64,000 nt of DNA from Rhodococcus triatomae BKS 15-14 (GTDB lineage: Bacteria; Actinomycetota; Actinomycetes; Mycobacteriales; Mycobacteriaceae): assembly GCA_000341795.1 (NCBI GenBank), contig AODO01000021.1, positions 50,373 through 114,372 on the forward strand. Reading direction: 5' to 3'. The notes under the pieces are model-generated. The model saw nothing but the letters and a program-made list of their open reading frames with translations. It was not told the DNA's origin and ran no database searches. Below are positions 15,685-23,994 of the stretch, piece after piece; position 1 is the first letter of the stretch; the number at the start of each line of letters is the position of its first letter. A program made the position numbers and the translations under genes.

Positions 15685-17331
15685 TCATGTCGACTTCGAC
15701 ACCTGTCGACCCAGTGCGACGTCGACCATGCCGAGGCGGTCCACCACCTTGACCCGCGGTCGGCCCGCGGTCCGCCCGAGCTTGCGTTCGTGCGCGTCCA
15801 GCCGCTTCCACCCCGCCAGATCGACGCGATCGGCGTGCCGCTGCGCAAGTAGCCGCCCGAACTCGCGGGGATCCTCCTCGACGACTCCGAGGCGACCCGC
15901 AGCGAAATCCGACACCAGTTCTGCCACCGTCTGTTCCGAGCACGACCGGTTCGAACCGATGACGCCACTCGGACCACGCTTGAGCCACCCGGCCGTGTAG
16001 ACACCGCGAACGGGTGTGCCCGTCGCAGGATCGTGAACTGCGCCGTTGCGGTTGGGCAGCACACCGCGTCGCTCGTCGAACGGCACACCGGGCAGCGGCC
16101 TTCCCCGGAAGCCGACCGAGCGGACGACGAGCCCTGCGGTCATGTCCTCGATCTCGGATTCTCCGTCGAGCGCCGTCCCGGTGACCTCGACCCGCAGGCC
16201 GTCCGTCGCCGATGCGCCGATCACCTCGATCGGCGACCGGAAGAACTGCAGGTGGATCCGCCGGTTGCCCGGAACCGGCTCGGTGTTGTGGTACCGGTCG
16301 AGGATCGAGGCTCTGATACGTGTCAACGCGTCGGCGGCAGCCGGATCGAACGAGTGCGACGCCGTCACGTCCACCCCGGGCAGATGCCCGAGCCCCAGCA
16401 ACTCCGCGGTGCTGAACGCCGCGTGCTCCGGCCCACGCCGACCCAGGACCACCACCTTCCGAATCCTGCAGGACGCCAACACCTCCAGGGCATTCTCGGT
16501 GATATCCGTGCCGGTCAGACGAGACACGTCACTCGTCAGGATCCGGGCGACGTCGAGCGCCACGTTCCCGTTGCCCACCACGACGGCGCACTCGTCCGAC
16601 AGGTCGAACGTCCGGTCCGCGTGGTCCGGATGGCCGTTGTACCAGAGCACGAAGTCACGCGCGGCGACCGTGCCGGGCAGGTCTTCACCGGGAATGCCCA
16701 ATCGCCGGTCCCCCTCGGCACCCGAGGCGTAGATCACCGCGTGATGATGGCGCAGCAGTTCGTCGTGCGTGACGTGCACGCCCACTTCGGTGTTCAGGTG
16801 AACCGTGCAGGATTTCCTGCCGAGTGTGCGCGCGAACAGCGTGGAGATCCCCTTGGTTGCAGCGTGATCGGGCGCCACTCCGTAGCGGACCAACCCGCCC
16901 GGGGTGGGCAACTTCTCGAGGATGGTGACCTCGACGTCGAGCCCCTTCGTCCCACACAGCGCGTCGGCCGTGTAGCACGCCGACGGACCACTGCCCACGA
17001 TCGCCACTCGGAGGGAACCGAGCGCGGTCGTCCCGATCCCCGGCGCGCCCTCGTTCGACGACGACACGACCGGAGGCCGGTCACGAAAGTACGCCGCATT
17101 CAACTCGACGAAAGGTTCTGTCGCCGGCGTGATGTCCTCGGGCGGCACGATCGCGTCGACCGGGCACTCGTCGACACACGCACCACAGTCGATGCACGCA
17201 CCAGGATCGATGAAGAGCATCTCCGTCCGGATGTTCACCCGCTCCTGTGGCGTCGGATGGATGCAGTCGACCGGACATACCGCGACGCAACTCGCATCGT
17301 TGCAGCACGGCTGAGTCACCACGTGCGCCAT
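15685..17331 (-). CDS. Ferredoxin / ferredoxin-NADP+ reductase fusion (FprB-like) 1
   Basis: 548 residues. An amino-terminal bacterial ferredoxin (residues 1-60) carries CCNDASCVAVCPVDC and CIDCGACVDECP, enough for two iron-sulfur clusters. It is followed by an adrenodoxin-reductase-type FAD/NADPH module with GSGPSACYTAD and VVGNGNVALDVARIL. It moves electrons between NADPH and ferredoxins in the cytoplasm and could serve the P450 at 19.1 kb. The ATG at 17331 follows AGGAG by six bases. A dyad at 17479-17493 resembles one in front of the P450 ferredoxin. A close paralogue lies at 47.7-49.3 kb. Confidence 0.93.
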   Translation of the reverse strand: MAHVVTQPCCNDASCVAVCPVDCIHPTPQERVNIRTEMLFIDPGACIDCGACVDECPVDAIVPPEDITPATEPFVELNAAYFRDRPPVVSSSNEGAPGIGTTALGSLRVAIVGSGPSACYTADALCGTKGLDVEVTILEKLPTPGGLVRYGVAPDHAATKGISTLFARTLGRKSCTVHLNTEVGVHVTHDELLRHHHAVIYASGAEGDRRLGIPGEDLPGTVAARDFVLWYNGHPDHADRTFDLSDECAVVVGNGNVALDVARILTSDVSRLTGTDITENALEVLASCRIRKVVVLGRRGPEHAAFSTAELLGLGHLPGVDVTASHSFDPAAADALTRIRASILDRYHNTEPVPGNRRIHLQFFRSPIEVIGASATDGLRVEVTGTALDGESEIEDMTAGLVVRSVGFRGRPLPGVPFDERRGVLPNRNGAVHDPATGTPVRGVYTAGWLKRGPSGVIGSNRSCSEQTVAELVSDFAAGRLGVVEEDPREFGRLLAQRHADRVDLAGWKRLDAHERKLGRTAGRPRVKVVDRLGMVDVALGRQVSKST

Positions 17332-17478
17332 TGGTCGCTCCTCATCGCTTGTTGTCTCGGACCCTCGTCTCTGCCGAATGGACAAGGAAGGGTCTGTCGG
17401 AGGTGCACTCGGGAAGGTCTGTAGCCGTGAGTGTTACGCGATCGCCGCGTGCAGTCCTTCGGCAAGCTGGTTTACAAC

Positions 17479-17493
17479 TTACAGTTTCTGTCA
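17479..17493. promoter_or_regulatory. Dyad operator-like site upstream of ferredoxin-FNR
   Basis: TTACAG, TTT, CTGTCA (reverse strand TGACAGAAACTGTAA), one mismatch from a perfect dyad. It lies about 150 bp before the FNR start and is similar on the reverse strand to TGTCAGTCGATGTAA in front of the P450 operon. Confidence 0.45.
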
Positions 17494-17605
17494 TCCGTTA
17501 TACGTCATGTGACCCACACCACGCAAGGGTCCGAACCCGATGCGTTGCGGAACGGCCCGAAGCGCGACAACGGCCGCACTCGACGACATGGACCGGCGTA
17601 CGGCG

Positions 17606-18247
17606 TCAGCCCAGCGGCGGAAGTGCGTCTCCAGCCGGCCGTTCGGCGACGATCCCGGGCAGCATGAGGCGGGTCAGGAATCCTCGGAGATCCGGGTCAC
17701 TCGCAGCGCCGAAATCCATGCGCCCCACCAGGATGAGCTCGACGAGGACGATCCAGTCGGTGATCTCGCGGTTCGTTGCGCCGGGCCGGATCTCGCCGCG
17801 TTCGCGGGCGGCGTCGATCACCGGCGACCACATCTCGTGGGTCAGCTCGGCGGCGAGTTCGGAACTGCCGGCCAGCGGGGCACCCCAGCCGAGGTGTTCC
17901 GGGCCGACGATCAGGCGGATGAGCGGGTCCTGACGGCCGAGATCCACGAGATGGAGCAGACCCTCGACGAGTTGCTCGGCGACCGACTCGAAACGGCGCA
18001 GGAACTCGCGGGTCTCGTCGAACAGCCGCCGTGACCGCACCTCGATGAGGGCGGTGACCAGCGCGTCGCGGTCCCGGAAGTACCGATACAGGGTCGGTCT
18101 GGACACCCCGGCTTCCCGGGCGATGTCGTCCATCGTGGACTTCAGGACGCCGTACCGCTGGAACGTCGATTCCGCGGCGTCAAGGATCTGCCCGCGGGCG
18201 ATGCCCGCGTCCGCGCTGAGAACGCCCGTCGCGCGTCGTCGCGCCAT
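17606..18247 (-). CDS. TetR-family regulator (tandem paralogue A)
   Basis: 213 residues, beginning MARRR, with helix-turn-helix TMDDIAREAGVSRPTLYRYFRDRDALV and an all-helical ligand domain. Its first 75 residues align closely with the neighbouring gene at 18.3-18.9 kb, showing a tandem duplication. The ATG at 18247 follows GAGGAGG. The gene lies between the ferredoxin-FNR gene and the P450 operon, so it is a candidate regulator of both. Confidence 0.9.
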   Translation of the reverse strand: MARRRATGVLSADAGIARGQILDAAESTFQRYGVLKSTMDDIAREAGVSRPTLYRYFRDRDALVTALIEVRSRRLFDETREFLRRFESVAEQLVEGLLHLVDLGRQDPLIRLIVGPEHLGWGAPLAGSSELAAELTHEMWSPVIDAARERGEIRPGATNREITDWIVLVELILVGRMDFGAASDPDLRGFLTRLMLPGIVAERPAGDALPPLG

Positions 18248-18262
18248 CTGCACCTCCTCGAT

Positions 18263-18919
18263 TCAGACCGAGCCGTCGGCCACGCCGAGGTGGGTCTCTA
18301 CGGGGGCCTGCGCCGTCCCCCCGACGATGGCGGGCAACAGGAACCGCGTGAGCATCCGCCGATGCTCGGGGTCGTTCCCGCTACCGAAATCCTTGCGTCC
18401 CATCAGGATCAGCTGAACCATCGTGATCCAGTCGCAGATGTCCTCGGTCGTGGTTCCCGACCGGATCTCACCCCGCGCCCGGGCCTCGTCGATGAGCGGG
18501 GTCCACATCTCGGTGGTCAGACGTGCCGCCAGACCCGAGCTGCCGAGCAGAGCCGTCGCGGTGTCCATGTGCTCGGCGCTGACGATCAGCCGCATGATCG
18601 GATCGGAACGGCCGCGGTCCACGAGGAACACCACACCGTCCACCACCTGCTCACCGAACGTCGCCCGGCGTCGCAGGTAGGCTCGGGCCTTGCCGAACAG
18701 TCGACGCGATCGCGTCTCCACGATCGCCGAGAGCACCGCGTCACGATCCGCGAAGTAGCGATAGATCGTCGGCCTCGACACGCCGACTTCCTGGGCTATG
18801 TCACCCATCGTGGCCTTGACCACCCCGTAGCGCTGGAACACGGCCTCGGCGGCGGCGAGGATCTTGGCGCGTGCGTCTTCCGCGTCGTCCCCCAGGACGC
18901 CGACGCGCCTGCGCGCCAT
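18263..18919 (-). CDS. TetR-family regulator (tandem paralogue B)
   Basis: 218 residues, MARRRVGVLGDDAEDARAKI at the amino end, helix-turn-helix TMGDIAQEVGVSRPTIYRYFADRDAVL. The ATG at 18919 follows GGAGG by five bases. Only 15 bp separate it from paralogue A downstream, so the two are probably cotranscribed and may form heterodimers. The ligand pockets have diverged more than the DNA-binding ends. Confidence 0.9.
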   Translation of the reverse strand: MARRRVGVLGDDAEDARAKILAAAEAVFQRYGVVKATMGDIAQEVGVSRPTIYRYFADRDAVLSAIVETRSRRLFGKARAYLRRRATFGEQVVDGVVFLVDRGRSDPIMRLIVSAEHMDTATALLGSSGLAARLTTEMWTPLIDEARARGEIRSGTTTEDICDWITMVQLILMGRKDFGSGNDPEHRRMLTRFLLPAIVGGTAQAPVETHLGVADGSV

Positions 18920-19042
18920 TCGACCCTCCACTCCACCGATTCCACACTCGCCATCCGGCCAGCAGAGCCTAACAAGCATCGGCCCTGGTCCCGGCGGTGG
19001 CCCCGCCCCGGGAACGGCGGCCCCACCGAGTGTCGCCGGGAT

Positions 19043-19084
19043 GCTCGCGGCGTGACCGCACCCCTGTTCGGTCACGCCGCGAGC
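19043..19084 (-). terminator. 16-bp hairpin terminator after P450
   Basis: Perfect 16-base arms (19043-19058 and 19069-19084) with a 10-base loop, 60 bp past the P450 stop. It separates the P450 operon from the TetR pair. Confidence 0.8.
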
Positions 19085-19144
19085 GGTGGAGTCGCGCGAC
19101 TTCTCGGCGCGACGGCCCCACCCCCTGGAAGGGGTGCGTCGCCC

Positions 19145-20383
19145 TCAGGCCTCCGGGGTGAACCGGATGGGAAGGCGGACGCAACCGCGGACCTGACTGC
19201 CGTGCAGGATCGGCGGATCCTCGTCGACCAGGCGGTAGTCCGGAATTCGAAGGTGTAGTTCCTCGAGTGCGATGGACAGTTCGATTCGGGCGAGGTGCGA
19301 TCCGAGGCACCGGTGTGCGCCGGATCCGAACGACAGGTGGCGGTTCGGGTGCCGATCCAGTTCGAGGTCGTTCGGATCCTCGAACTCGTCGCCGTCGCGG
19401 TTGGCGGAGCACAGCATGAGAATCAGCTGGTCGCCCTTCCGGATGCGCACACCTCCGAGTTCGACGTCCCGCGTGGCGCACCGGCCGGGCACGACCGCCG
19501 CCTCGATGCGAAGGATCTCCTCGACCGCACTCGCGACCAGGTCGTCGTTGTCGATCAGCTCCGCACGCTGGGCCGGGTTGTTGTACAGGTGGATGATGCT
19601 CCAGGCCAGCGACCCCTGCACGGTGTGCAGCCCGGCGATCAGGAGCAGGAAGAACATGCGGTTGAGTTCCTCGTCGGTCAGCAACCGCTTGCCGTCCTCC
19701 AGTTCCACCTCCGTGTGGATGAGCGTCGACGTGATGTCGTCACCCGGGGCGGCCCGCCGCTCGTCGACCATCTTCTGGAAGTAGGCCAGCATTCCCATAC
19801 CGGCTTCGGCACGCGCTTGCATCGACTCTTCCTCGCTGGCACCGGGTTTCCCGGTGAGGACGATGTCCGTGGCCTCGGTGAACATCGGAGCGTCCTCGAC
19901 CGGCCAGTCCATCAACGCGAGGAAGACCCTCGTCGGAAGCTCGTGCGCGAATTCGCTGATGAACTCCGCCTCCCCCTTCGCCGCGAAGCCGTCGATCAGC
20001 TCGCCCACGAGGTCCCGGATCTGGGCGGTGAGCGCCTTCATGCGGTTCGGCGAGAACAGGGGCTGCAACGCGAGCCGGTACCCGGTGTGCTCGGGTGGGT
20101 CGAGTTCGATCGGAATGAACTTGCCCATTCCGCCGGGGCCGGTGACGAGGTTGTTCGGGTAGCTCGAGAAGGTGTCGGGGTCGCGGAGGACCTCGTGAAT
20201 CTCCTTGTAGCGCGTGACGATCCAGTGTCCACCGTGCGCGGTCGAGTACACGACCGGCCCCTTGCCCGCCAGCGCGGCGACACGGTCCTGGATGGTGTCG
20301 ACCGGCTGAGTGAGTCCCGGGTCGTAGATGTCGAAGTCGACGACGAGATCGGATGGCGCATCGTCCACTGTTGTCGTGGTCAT
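19145..20383 (-). CDS. Cytochrome P450
   Basis: 412-residue soluble bacterial P450. The heme-binding loop SFGSGAHRCLG gives the axial cysteine C359, and ExxR is E289-R292. The I-helix motif is IAGLHT (residues 249-254): the acid that normally precedes the conserved threonine is histidine H253, an uncommon change in the proton-delivery site. The ATG at 20383 is preferred over the upstream in-frame start at 20467, which would overlap the ferredoxin gene. It is 47 bp behind a dedicated ferredoxin gene. The substrate is unknown. Confidence 0.93.
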   Translation of the reverse strand: MTTTTVDDAPSDLVVDFDIYDPGLTQPVDTIQDRVAALAGKGPVVYSTAHGGHWIVTRYKEIHEVLRDPDTFSSYPNNLVTGPGGMGKFIPIELDPPEHTGYRLALQPLFSPNRMKALTAQIRDLVGELIDGFAAKGEAEFISEFAHELPTRVFLALMDWPVEDAPMFTEATDIVLTGKPGASEEESMQARAEAGMGMLAYFQKMVDERRAAPGDDITSTLIHTEVELEDGKRLLTDEELNRMFFLLLIAGLHTVQGSLAWSIIHLYNNPAQRAELIDNDDLVASAVEEILRIEAAVVPGRCATRDVELGGVRIRKGDQLILMLCSANRDGDEFEDPNDLELDRHPNRHLSFGSGAHRCLGSHLARIELSIALEELHLRIPDYRLVDEDPPILHGSQVRGCVRLPIRFTPEA

Positions 20384-20430
20384 GTCTTTCCCTTCCTCGA
20401 AAGCCTTGAGTTTCTGTCTGTTTCGGAAGA

Positions 20431-20652
20431 TCACACCGATTCGACGGTGAGTGCCCGCTCCGGACACACCAGGGCGGCGGACCGCGCCGACTCGACCTCG
20501 GCCTCCGTCCGGAGCGGGTCGCGCAGGATCACGGGATCCCCCTGGTCGTCGCAGTCGAGTACGTCGGGCGAGCCTCCGTAGCAGAGGCCGTGCCCGGCAC
20601 AGGCGGTGCGGTCGACAGCCAATCGGACTGCCGATGTGCCGTTGGGATTCAT
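20431..20652 (-). CDS. P450-type ferredoxin, CxxHxxC cluster motif
   Basis: 73-residue ferredoxin. Cluster ligands are C18, C24 and C63 (CP), with H21 where a fourth cysteine would sit (CAGHGLC). This is the CxxHxxC type that holds a [3Fe-4S] or His-ligated [4Fe-4S] cluster in actinobacterial P450 systems. It is the first gene of the ferredoxin-P450 operon, with GGAG before the ATG. The fused FNR at 15.7-17.3 kb is the nearest possible reductase. Confidence 0.92.
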   Translation of the reverse strand: MNPNGTSAVRLAVDRTACAGHGLCYGGSPDVLDCDDQGDPVILRDPLRTEAEVESARSAALVCPERALTVESV

Positions 20653-21023
20653 CCGAGCTCCTTGTGAGACGGGAGTGTGTGGCCGCACGCGGGCAACTGC
20701 CTCGCGGCGCTGTACGGAACGCCGCCCGGAGCGGCGGCGAAGAAGAACCCGACCGGGGTGCGTCACTCCGCCCCGCGGCCTGTGATCGACGTTACATCGA
20801 CTGACAACTGACGTCAATCGATATTTGTCAGCAGTTCGGCAATGACTCCGGCGTTGTCAGCGGGTTCGCGGTCACGCGGTCGACCCGACGGCTCGTAGCG
20901 TGCCGTGGGCGACGGCGCGCGAGCAGGGACTCACAGAGTCGTCGAAGCCACCCGACGAAGTTGGCGCCGAAACGGCAGCCAGCCGGATTCGCAACCGGGT
21001 TCGATGGATGTCAATATAGACAC
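20653..21023. promoter_or_regulatory. Divergent promoter region of P450 and ars operons
   Basis: 371 bp without a gene. GTTACATCGACTGACAAC (20791-20808), the palindrome TGACGTCA (20809-20816) and CTGACAA/TTGTCAG arms (20801-20807, 20825-20831) cluster about 150 bp before the ferredoxin start and look like regulator sites. TGTC-N6-GACA (21009-21022) abuts the arsR start. Confidence 0.5.
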
Positions 21024-21407
21024 ATGTCGAATCAAGTCGGCCCGGCTGTCCCGTGCTGCTCGCCGCTCGTGCGCGAACCGCTGACCGAGGACTGGGCCGG
21101 CGACCTGGCCCGGATGTTCAAGGCGATCGGGGACCCGGTGCGCCTGCGGCTGCTGTCCCTGGTTGCCTCCCACGCTGGCGGCGAAGCGTGCGTGTGCGAC
21201 ATCTCAGGGTCGTTCGACCTCTCGCAGCCGACGATCTCCCACCATCTGAAGGTGCTCCGCGAGGCCGGCCTGCTCGACTGTGAGCGCCGCGGGACCTGGG
21301 TGTACTACTGGGTGATCCCGTCGGCACTGCAACAGCTGTCGGCGGTCCTGCTCACCGAGGGTGAATCCGCACTGCCGCCGGCGGAGTGCGCGGAGATCAC
21401 GGCATGA
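21024..21407 (+). CDS. arsR: ArsR-family arsenic-responsive repressor
   Basis: 127 residues. The winged-helix core has CVCDISGSFDLSQPTISHHLKVLREAGLL; the CVC pair in the recognition region is a typical As(III)/Sb(III) sensor, and a CC pair near the amino end may add ligands. The ATG at 21024 has no ribosome site and lies inside a TGTC/GACA dyad, so a leaderless, self-repressed transcript is likely. Its TGA overlaps the ATG of the arsenite transporter gene. Confidence 0.9.
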   Translation: MSNQVGPAVPCCSPLVREPLTEDWAGDLARMFKAIGDPVRLRLLSLVASHAGGEACVCDISGSFDLSQPTISHHLKVLREAGLLDCERRGTWVYYWVIPSALQQLSAVLLTEGESALPPAECAEITA

Positions 21408-22510
21408 GCACGACCACCACCACGCCAGAGCACCCTGCGGTCGTCGGGAAGCTCTCCACTCTCGACCGATTCCTGCCGGTGTGGATCGGTGTCGCGATGG
21501 CCGCGGGCTTGCTACTCGGCCGGCTGATCCCCGGGATCGGTGACGTCCTGTCCGCTGTCGAGATCGACGGCATCTCACTGCCGATCGCACTGGGCCTGCT
21601 GATCATGATGTACCCGGTGCTGGCGAAGGTCCGCTACGACCGTCTCGACACAGTCACCGGCGACCGCCGACTCCTGATCGGGTCGCTGCTGCTGAACTGG
21701 GTCGTCGGCCCGGCACTGATGTTCGCCCTCGCCTGGATCTTCCTCGCGGATCTGCCCGAGTACCGAACCGGCCTGATCATCGTCGGCCTGGCCCGTTGCA
21801 TCGCGATGGTGATCGTCTGGAACGACCTCGCCTGCGGCGACCGCGAAGCCGCCGCGGTCCTGGTGGCAATCAACTCCGTGTTCCAGGTGATCATGTTCGC
21901 CGCCCTGGGCTGGTTCTACCTCTCCGTCCTGCCGGGGTGGCTCGGACTCGAGCAGACCACCATCGACACGTCACCGTGGCAGATCGCGAAGTCGGTGCTG
22001 GTCTTCCTCGGCATCCCCCTGCTCGCCGGCTTCCTCACCCGCCGGTACGGCGAAAAGGCAAAGGGGCGTGACTGGTACGAGTCGACGTTCCTTCCCCGAA
22101 TCGGGCCGTGGGCGCTGTACGGGTTGCTGTTCACGATCGTGGTCCTGTTCGCACTCCAGGGTGACCAGATCACCTCGCAACCCGTCGACGTCGTCCGGAT
22201 CGCGATCCCGCTGCTGGTGTACTTCGCGCTCATGTGGGGCGGTGGCTACGCGCTCGGCGCGGCGATGGGCCTCGGGTACGAACGCACCACCACTCTGGCG
22301 TTCACCGCGGCGGGCAACAACTTCGAACTCGCGATCGCCGTCGCGATCGCCACGTACGGCGCCACGTCCGGCCAAGCCCTCGCCGGGGTGGTCGGACCGC
22401 TGATCGAGGTACCGGTCCTCGTCGGTCTGGTCTACGTCTCGCTTGCGCTGCGCAAGCGCTTCGCCTCGCCCACGTCCGTTGTCACCGCCCCGGCAGTGAA
22501 GGAGTCCTGA
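21404..22510 (+). CDS. acr3: Arsenite efflux transporter, ACR3 family
   Basis: 368-residue, ten-helix ACR3 permease that exports As(III). The helix-4 motif GLARCIAMVIVWNDLACGD with the essential C132 is intact. Its ATGA start overlaps the arsR stop and arsC starts 4 bp after its end, giving a compact arsR-acr3-arsC operon. Confidence 0.95.
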   Translation: MSTTTTTPEHPAVVGKLSTLDRFLPVWIGVAMAAGLLLGRLIPGIGDVLSAVEIDGISLPIALGLLIMMYPVLAKVRYDRLDTVTGDRRLLIGSLLLNWVVGPALMFALAWIFLADLPEYRTGLIIVGLARCIAMVIVWNDLACGDREAAAVLVAINSVFQVIMFAALGWFYLSVLPGWLGLEQTTIDTSPWQIAKSVLVFLGIPLLAGFLTRRYGEKAKGRDWYESTFLPRIGPWALYGLLFTIVVLFALQGDQITSQPVDVVRIAIPLLVYFALMWGGGYALGAAMGLGYERTTTLAFTAAGNNFELAIAVAIATYGATSGQALAGVVGPLIEVPVLVGLVYVSLALRKRFASPTSVVTAPAVKES

Positions 22511-22514
22511 CATC

Positions 22515-22940
22515 GTGGCCACACCGTCCGTGTTGTTCGTCTGTGTCCACAACGCCGGCCGTTCCCAGATGGCTGCCGGTTTCCTCGGCGCGCTGGCCGG
22601 TGACCGGATCGAGGTCCGTTCCGCAGGCAGTGCGCCCGCGGACGAGGTGAACCCCGCCGCGGTCGCGGCGATGGCCGAGATCGGCATCGACATCTCCCGC
22701 GAGAGCCCCAAGTTCCTCACCGTCGACGCCATGGAATCCTCGGATGTGGTGATCACGATGGGCTGCGGGGACACGTGCCCGGTGTTCCCCGGGAAGTCCT
22801 ACCGAGACTGGGTTCTCGACGATCCGGCCGGTCAGGGCATCGACGCCGTGCGGCCGATCCGCGACGAGATCAAGGCGAAGGTCGAAGCTCTCGTTGCCGA
22901 ACTCGCGCCCGCCGACGCGGCTTCGGATCGGCGGGGATGA
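22515..22940 (+). CDS. arsC: Arsenate reductase (low-Mr phosphatase fold)
   Basis: 141 residues. The phosphatase loop is CVHNAGRS (C10-R16) and a second cysteine segment reads MGCGDTCPVFPGK, as in the mycothiol/mycoredoxin-dependent arsenate reductases of actinobacteria. It reduces As(V) to As(III) for export by ACR3. GTG start, 4 bp after acr3. Confidence 0.93.
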   Translation: MATPSVLFVCVHNAGRSQMAAGFLGALAGDRIEVRSAGSAPADEVNPAAVAAMAEIGIDISRESPKFLTVDAMESSDVVITMGCGDTCPVFPGKSYRDWVLDDPAGQGIDAVRPIRDEIKAKVEALVAELAPADAASDRRG

Positions 22941-22951
22941 CGTCCCCGCGA

Positions 22952-22992
22952 ACCCTTGTCGGCCGTCTCCGTGTGGGGCGACCGACAAGGGT
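22952..22992. terminator. Bidirectional terminator between convergent ars genes
   Basis: ACCCTTGTCGG and its reverse complement CCGACAAGGGT are 19 bases apart, between the ends of arsC (plus) and the CadI/ArsI-like gene (minus). Confidence 0.65.
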
Positions 22993-23001
22993 GTCCCGGA
23001 C

Positions 23002-23496
23002 TCAGCAGCAGGAGTTTCCGGCGGCAGCCGGCTGCTTGTCGCCCGCCTCACCGTCGGTCGGCGCACCGCAGCACACGCCACCCTCGACGGTCTGCTGTCC
23101 GTCGAGGTGCTGCGGACTGGATCCGAACGTCTCCGAGTCGGCGAGGACGGTGTAGACCTCCCACTTCTCCCCCGCCGGGCCGGTCACCCACACCTTGTCC
23201 TGGGTGGCGAAGCAACAGGTGGTGCCGATCTCCTCGTCGGTGAACAGTCCCTCGCCGGTCAAGCGGGCGATCTCGGCGTGCACCTTCTCCGACGAATCGA
23301 CCTCGACACCGAGGTGATTGATGGTGCCGCCCTTGCCCGGGTTCTCGAGCAGGACCAGCTTCAGCGGAGGATCGGCAATCGCGAAGTTCGCGTACCCCGG
23401 CTTGAGCTTCGCCGGTTCGGTGCCGAACAGCTTCGAGTAGAACGTGACCGATTCCTGCAGGTCGTCGACGTTGAGGGCGAGCTGTGCGCGTGACAT
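23002..23496 (-). CDS. CadI/ArsI-like VOC-superfamily metal-response protein
   Basis: 164-residue glyoxalase/bleomycin-resistance-fold protein. H61, the adjacent pair C94-C95 (GTTCCFA) and E113 correspond to functional residues of the ArsI C-As lyase, but the position of ArsI H5 is Q5 (SRAQL). That is the form I associate with CadI. The tail adds CC pairs at VCCG and NSCC, likely metal-binding. The ATG at 23496 has GGTGG seven bases upstream. It is divergent from a second arsR; whether it cleaves organoarsenicals is open. Confidence 0.85.
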   Translation of the reverse strand: MSRAQLALNVDDLQESVTFYSKLFGTEPAKLKPGYANFAIADPPLKLVLLENPGKGGTINHLGVEVDSSEKVHAEIARLTGEGLFTDEEIGTTCCFATQDKVWVTGPAGEKWEVYTVLADSETFGSSPQHLDGQQTVEGGVCCGAPTDGEAGDKQPAAAGNSCC

Positions 23497-23516
23497 GACC
23501 ATCCACCTTTGCGATA

Positions 23517-23561
23517 TATGTCGAAGTAGTTGCGGTTACAGACTTCCACCTTTTCGACATA
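23517..23561. promoter_or_regulatory. Inverted ArsR boxes in divergent promoter
   Basis: TATGTCGAA (23517-23525) and TTCGACATA (23553-23561) are exact inverted repeats between the CadI/ArsI-like gene and the second arsR. ATGTCGAA also occurs at the start of the first arsR (21024-21031). Confidence 0.6.
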
Positions 23562-23590
23562 AGTCAAGAAGCAGGAGTAGGGTCGACGAC

Positions 23591-23950
23591 ATGCCCAAGG
23601 CACTCCCGGTCATCGACGTCTCCGCACCGATCTGCTGCGCCCCGGTCTCGGCCGCACCGATGACCGACGATGCCGCTCTCGAGGTCGCACTACGACTCAA
23701 GGCCCTCGCCGACCCGGTCCGGATCAAGCTGATGTCGATCCTGCTCACCACCGCCGACGGCGCCGTGTGCACGTGCGATCTCGCCACCGGCGTCGACCTC
23801 GCCGAATCCACCGTCAGTCATCACCTCACCCAGCTCCGCAAGGCCGGCATGGTCGAATCCGAACGTCGCGGCATGAACGTCTACCACCGCGCGCGCAGCG
23901 AGGCCCTCGACGCACTGCGCGTCGTATTGGACCCGAACTGCTGCCGCTGA
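23591..23950 (+). CDS. ArsR-family metalloid/metal repressor (second copy)
   Basis: 119 residues. Winged helix with VCTCDLATGVDLAESTVSHHLTQLRKAGMV; CTC is the metal-sensing pair, with extra CC pairs at ICCAP (amino end) and NCCR (carboxyl end) as in CmtR/AztR-like sensors. It is divergent from the CadI/ArsI-like gene with inverted boxes between them. It may sense cadmium as well as arsenite. Confidence 0.9.
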   Translation: MPKALPVIDVSAPICCAPVSAAPMTDDAALEVALRLKALADPVRIKLMSILLTTADGAVCTCDLATGVDLAESTVSHHLTQLRKAGMVESERRGMNVYHRARSEALDALRVVLDPNCCR

Positions 23951-23994
23951 CCTCTGATGGCCCGATGCGACAGATCCCCGACGGCTCTGTCGGG

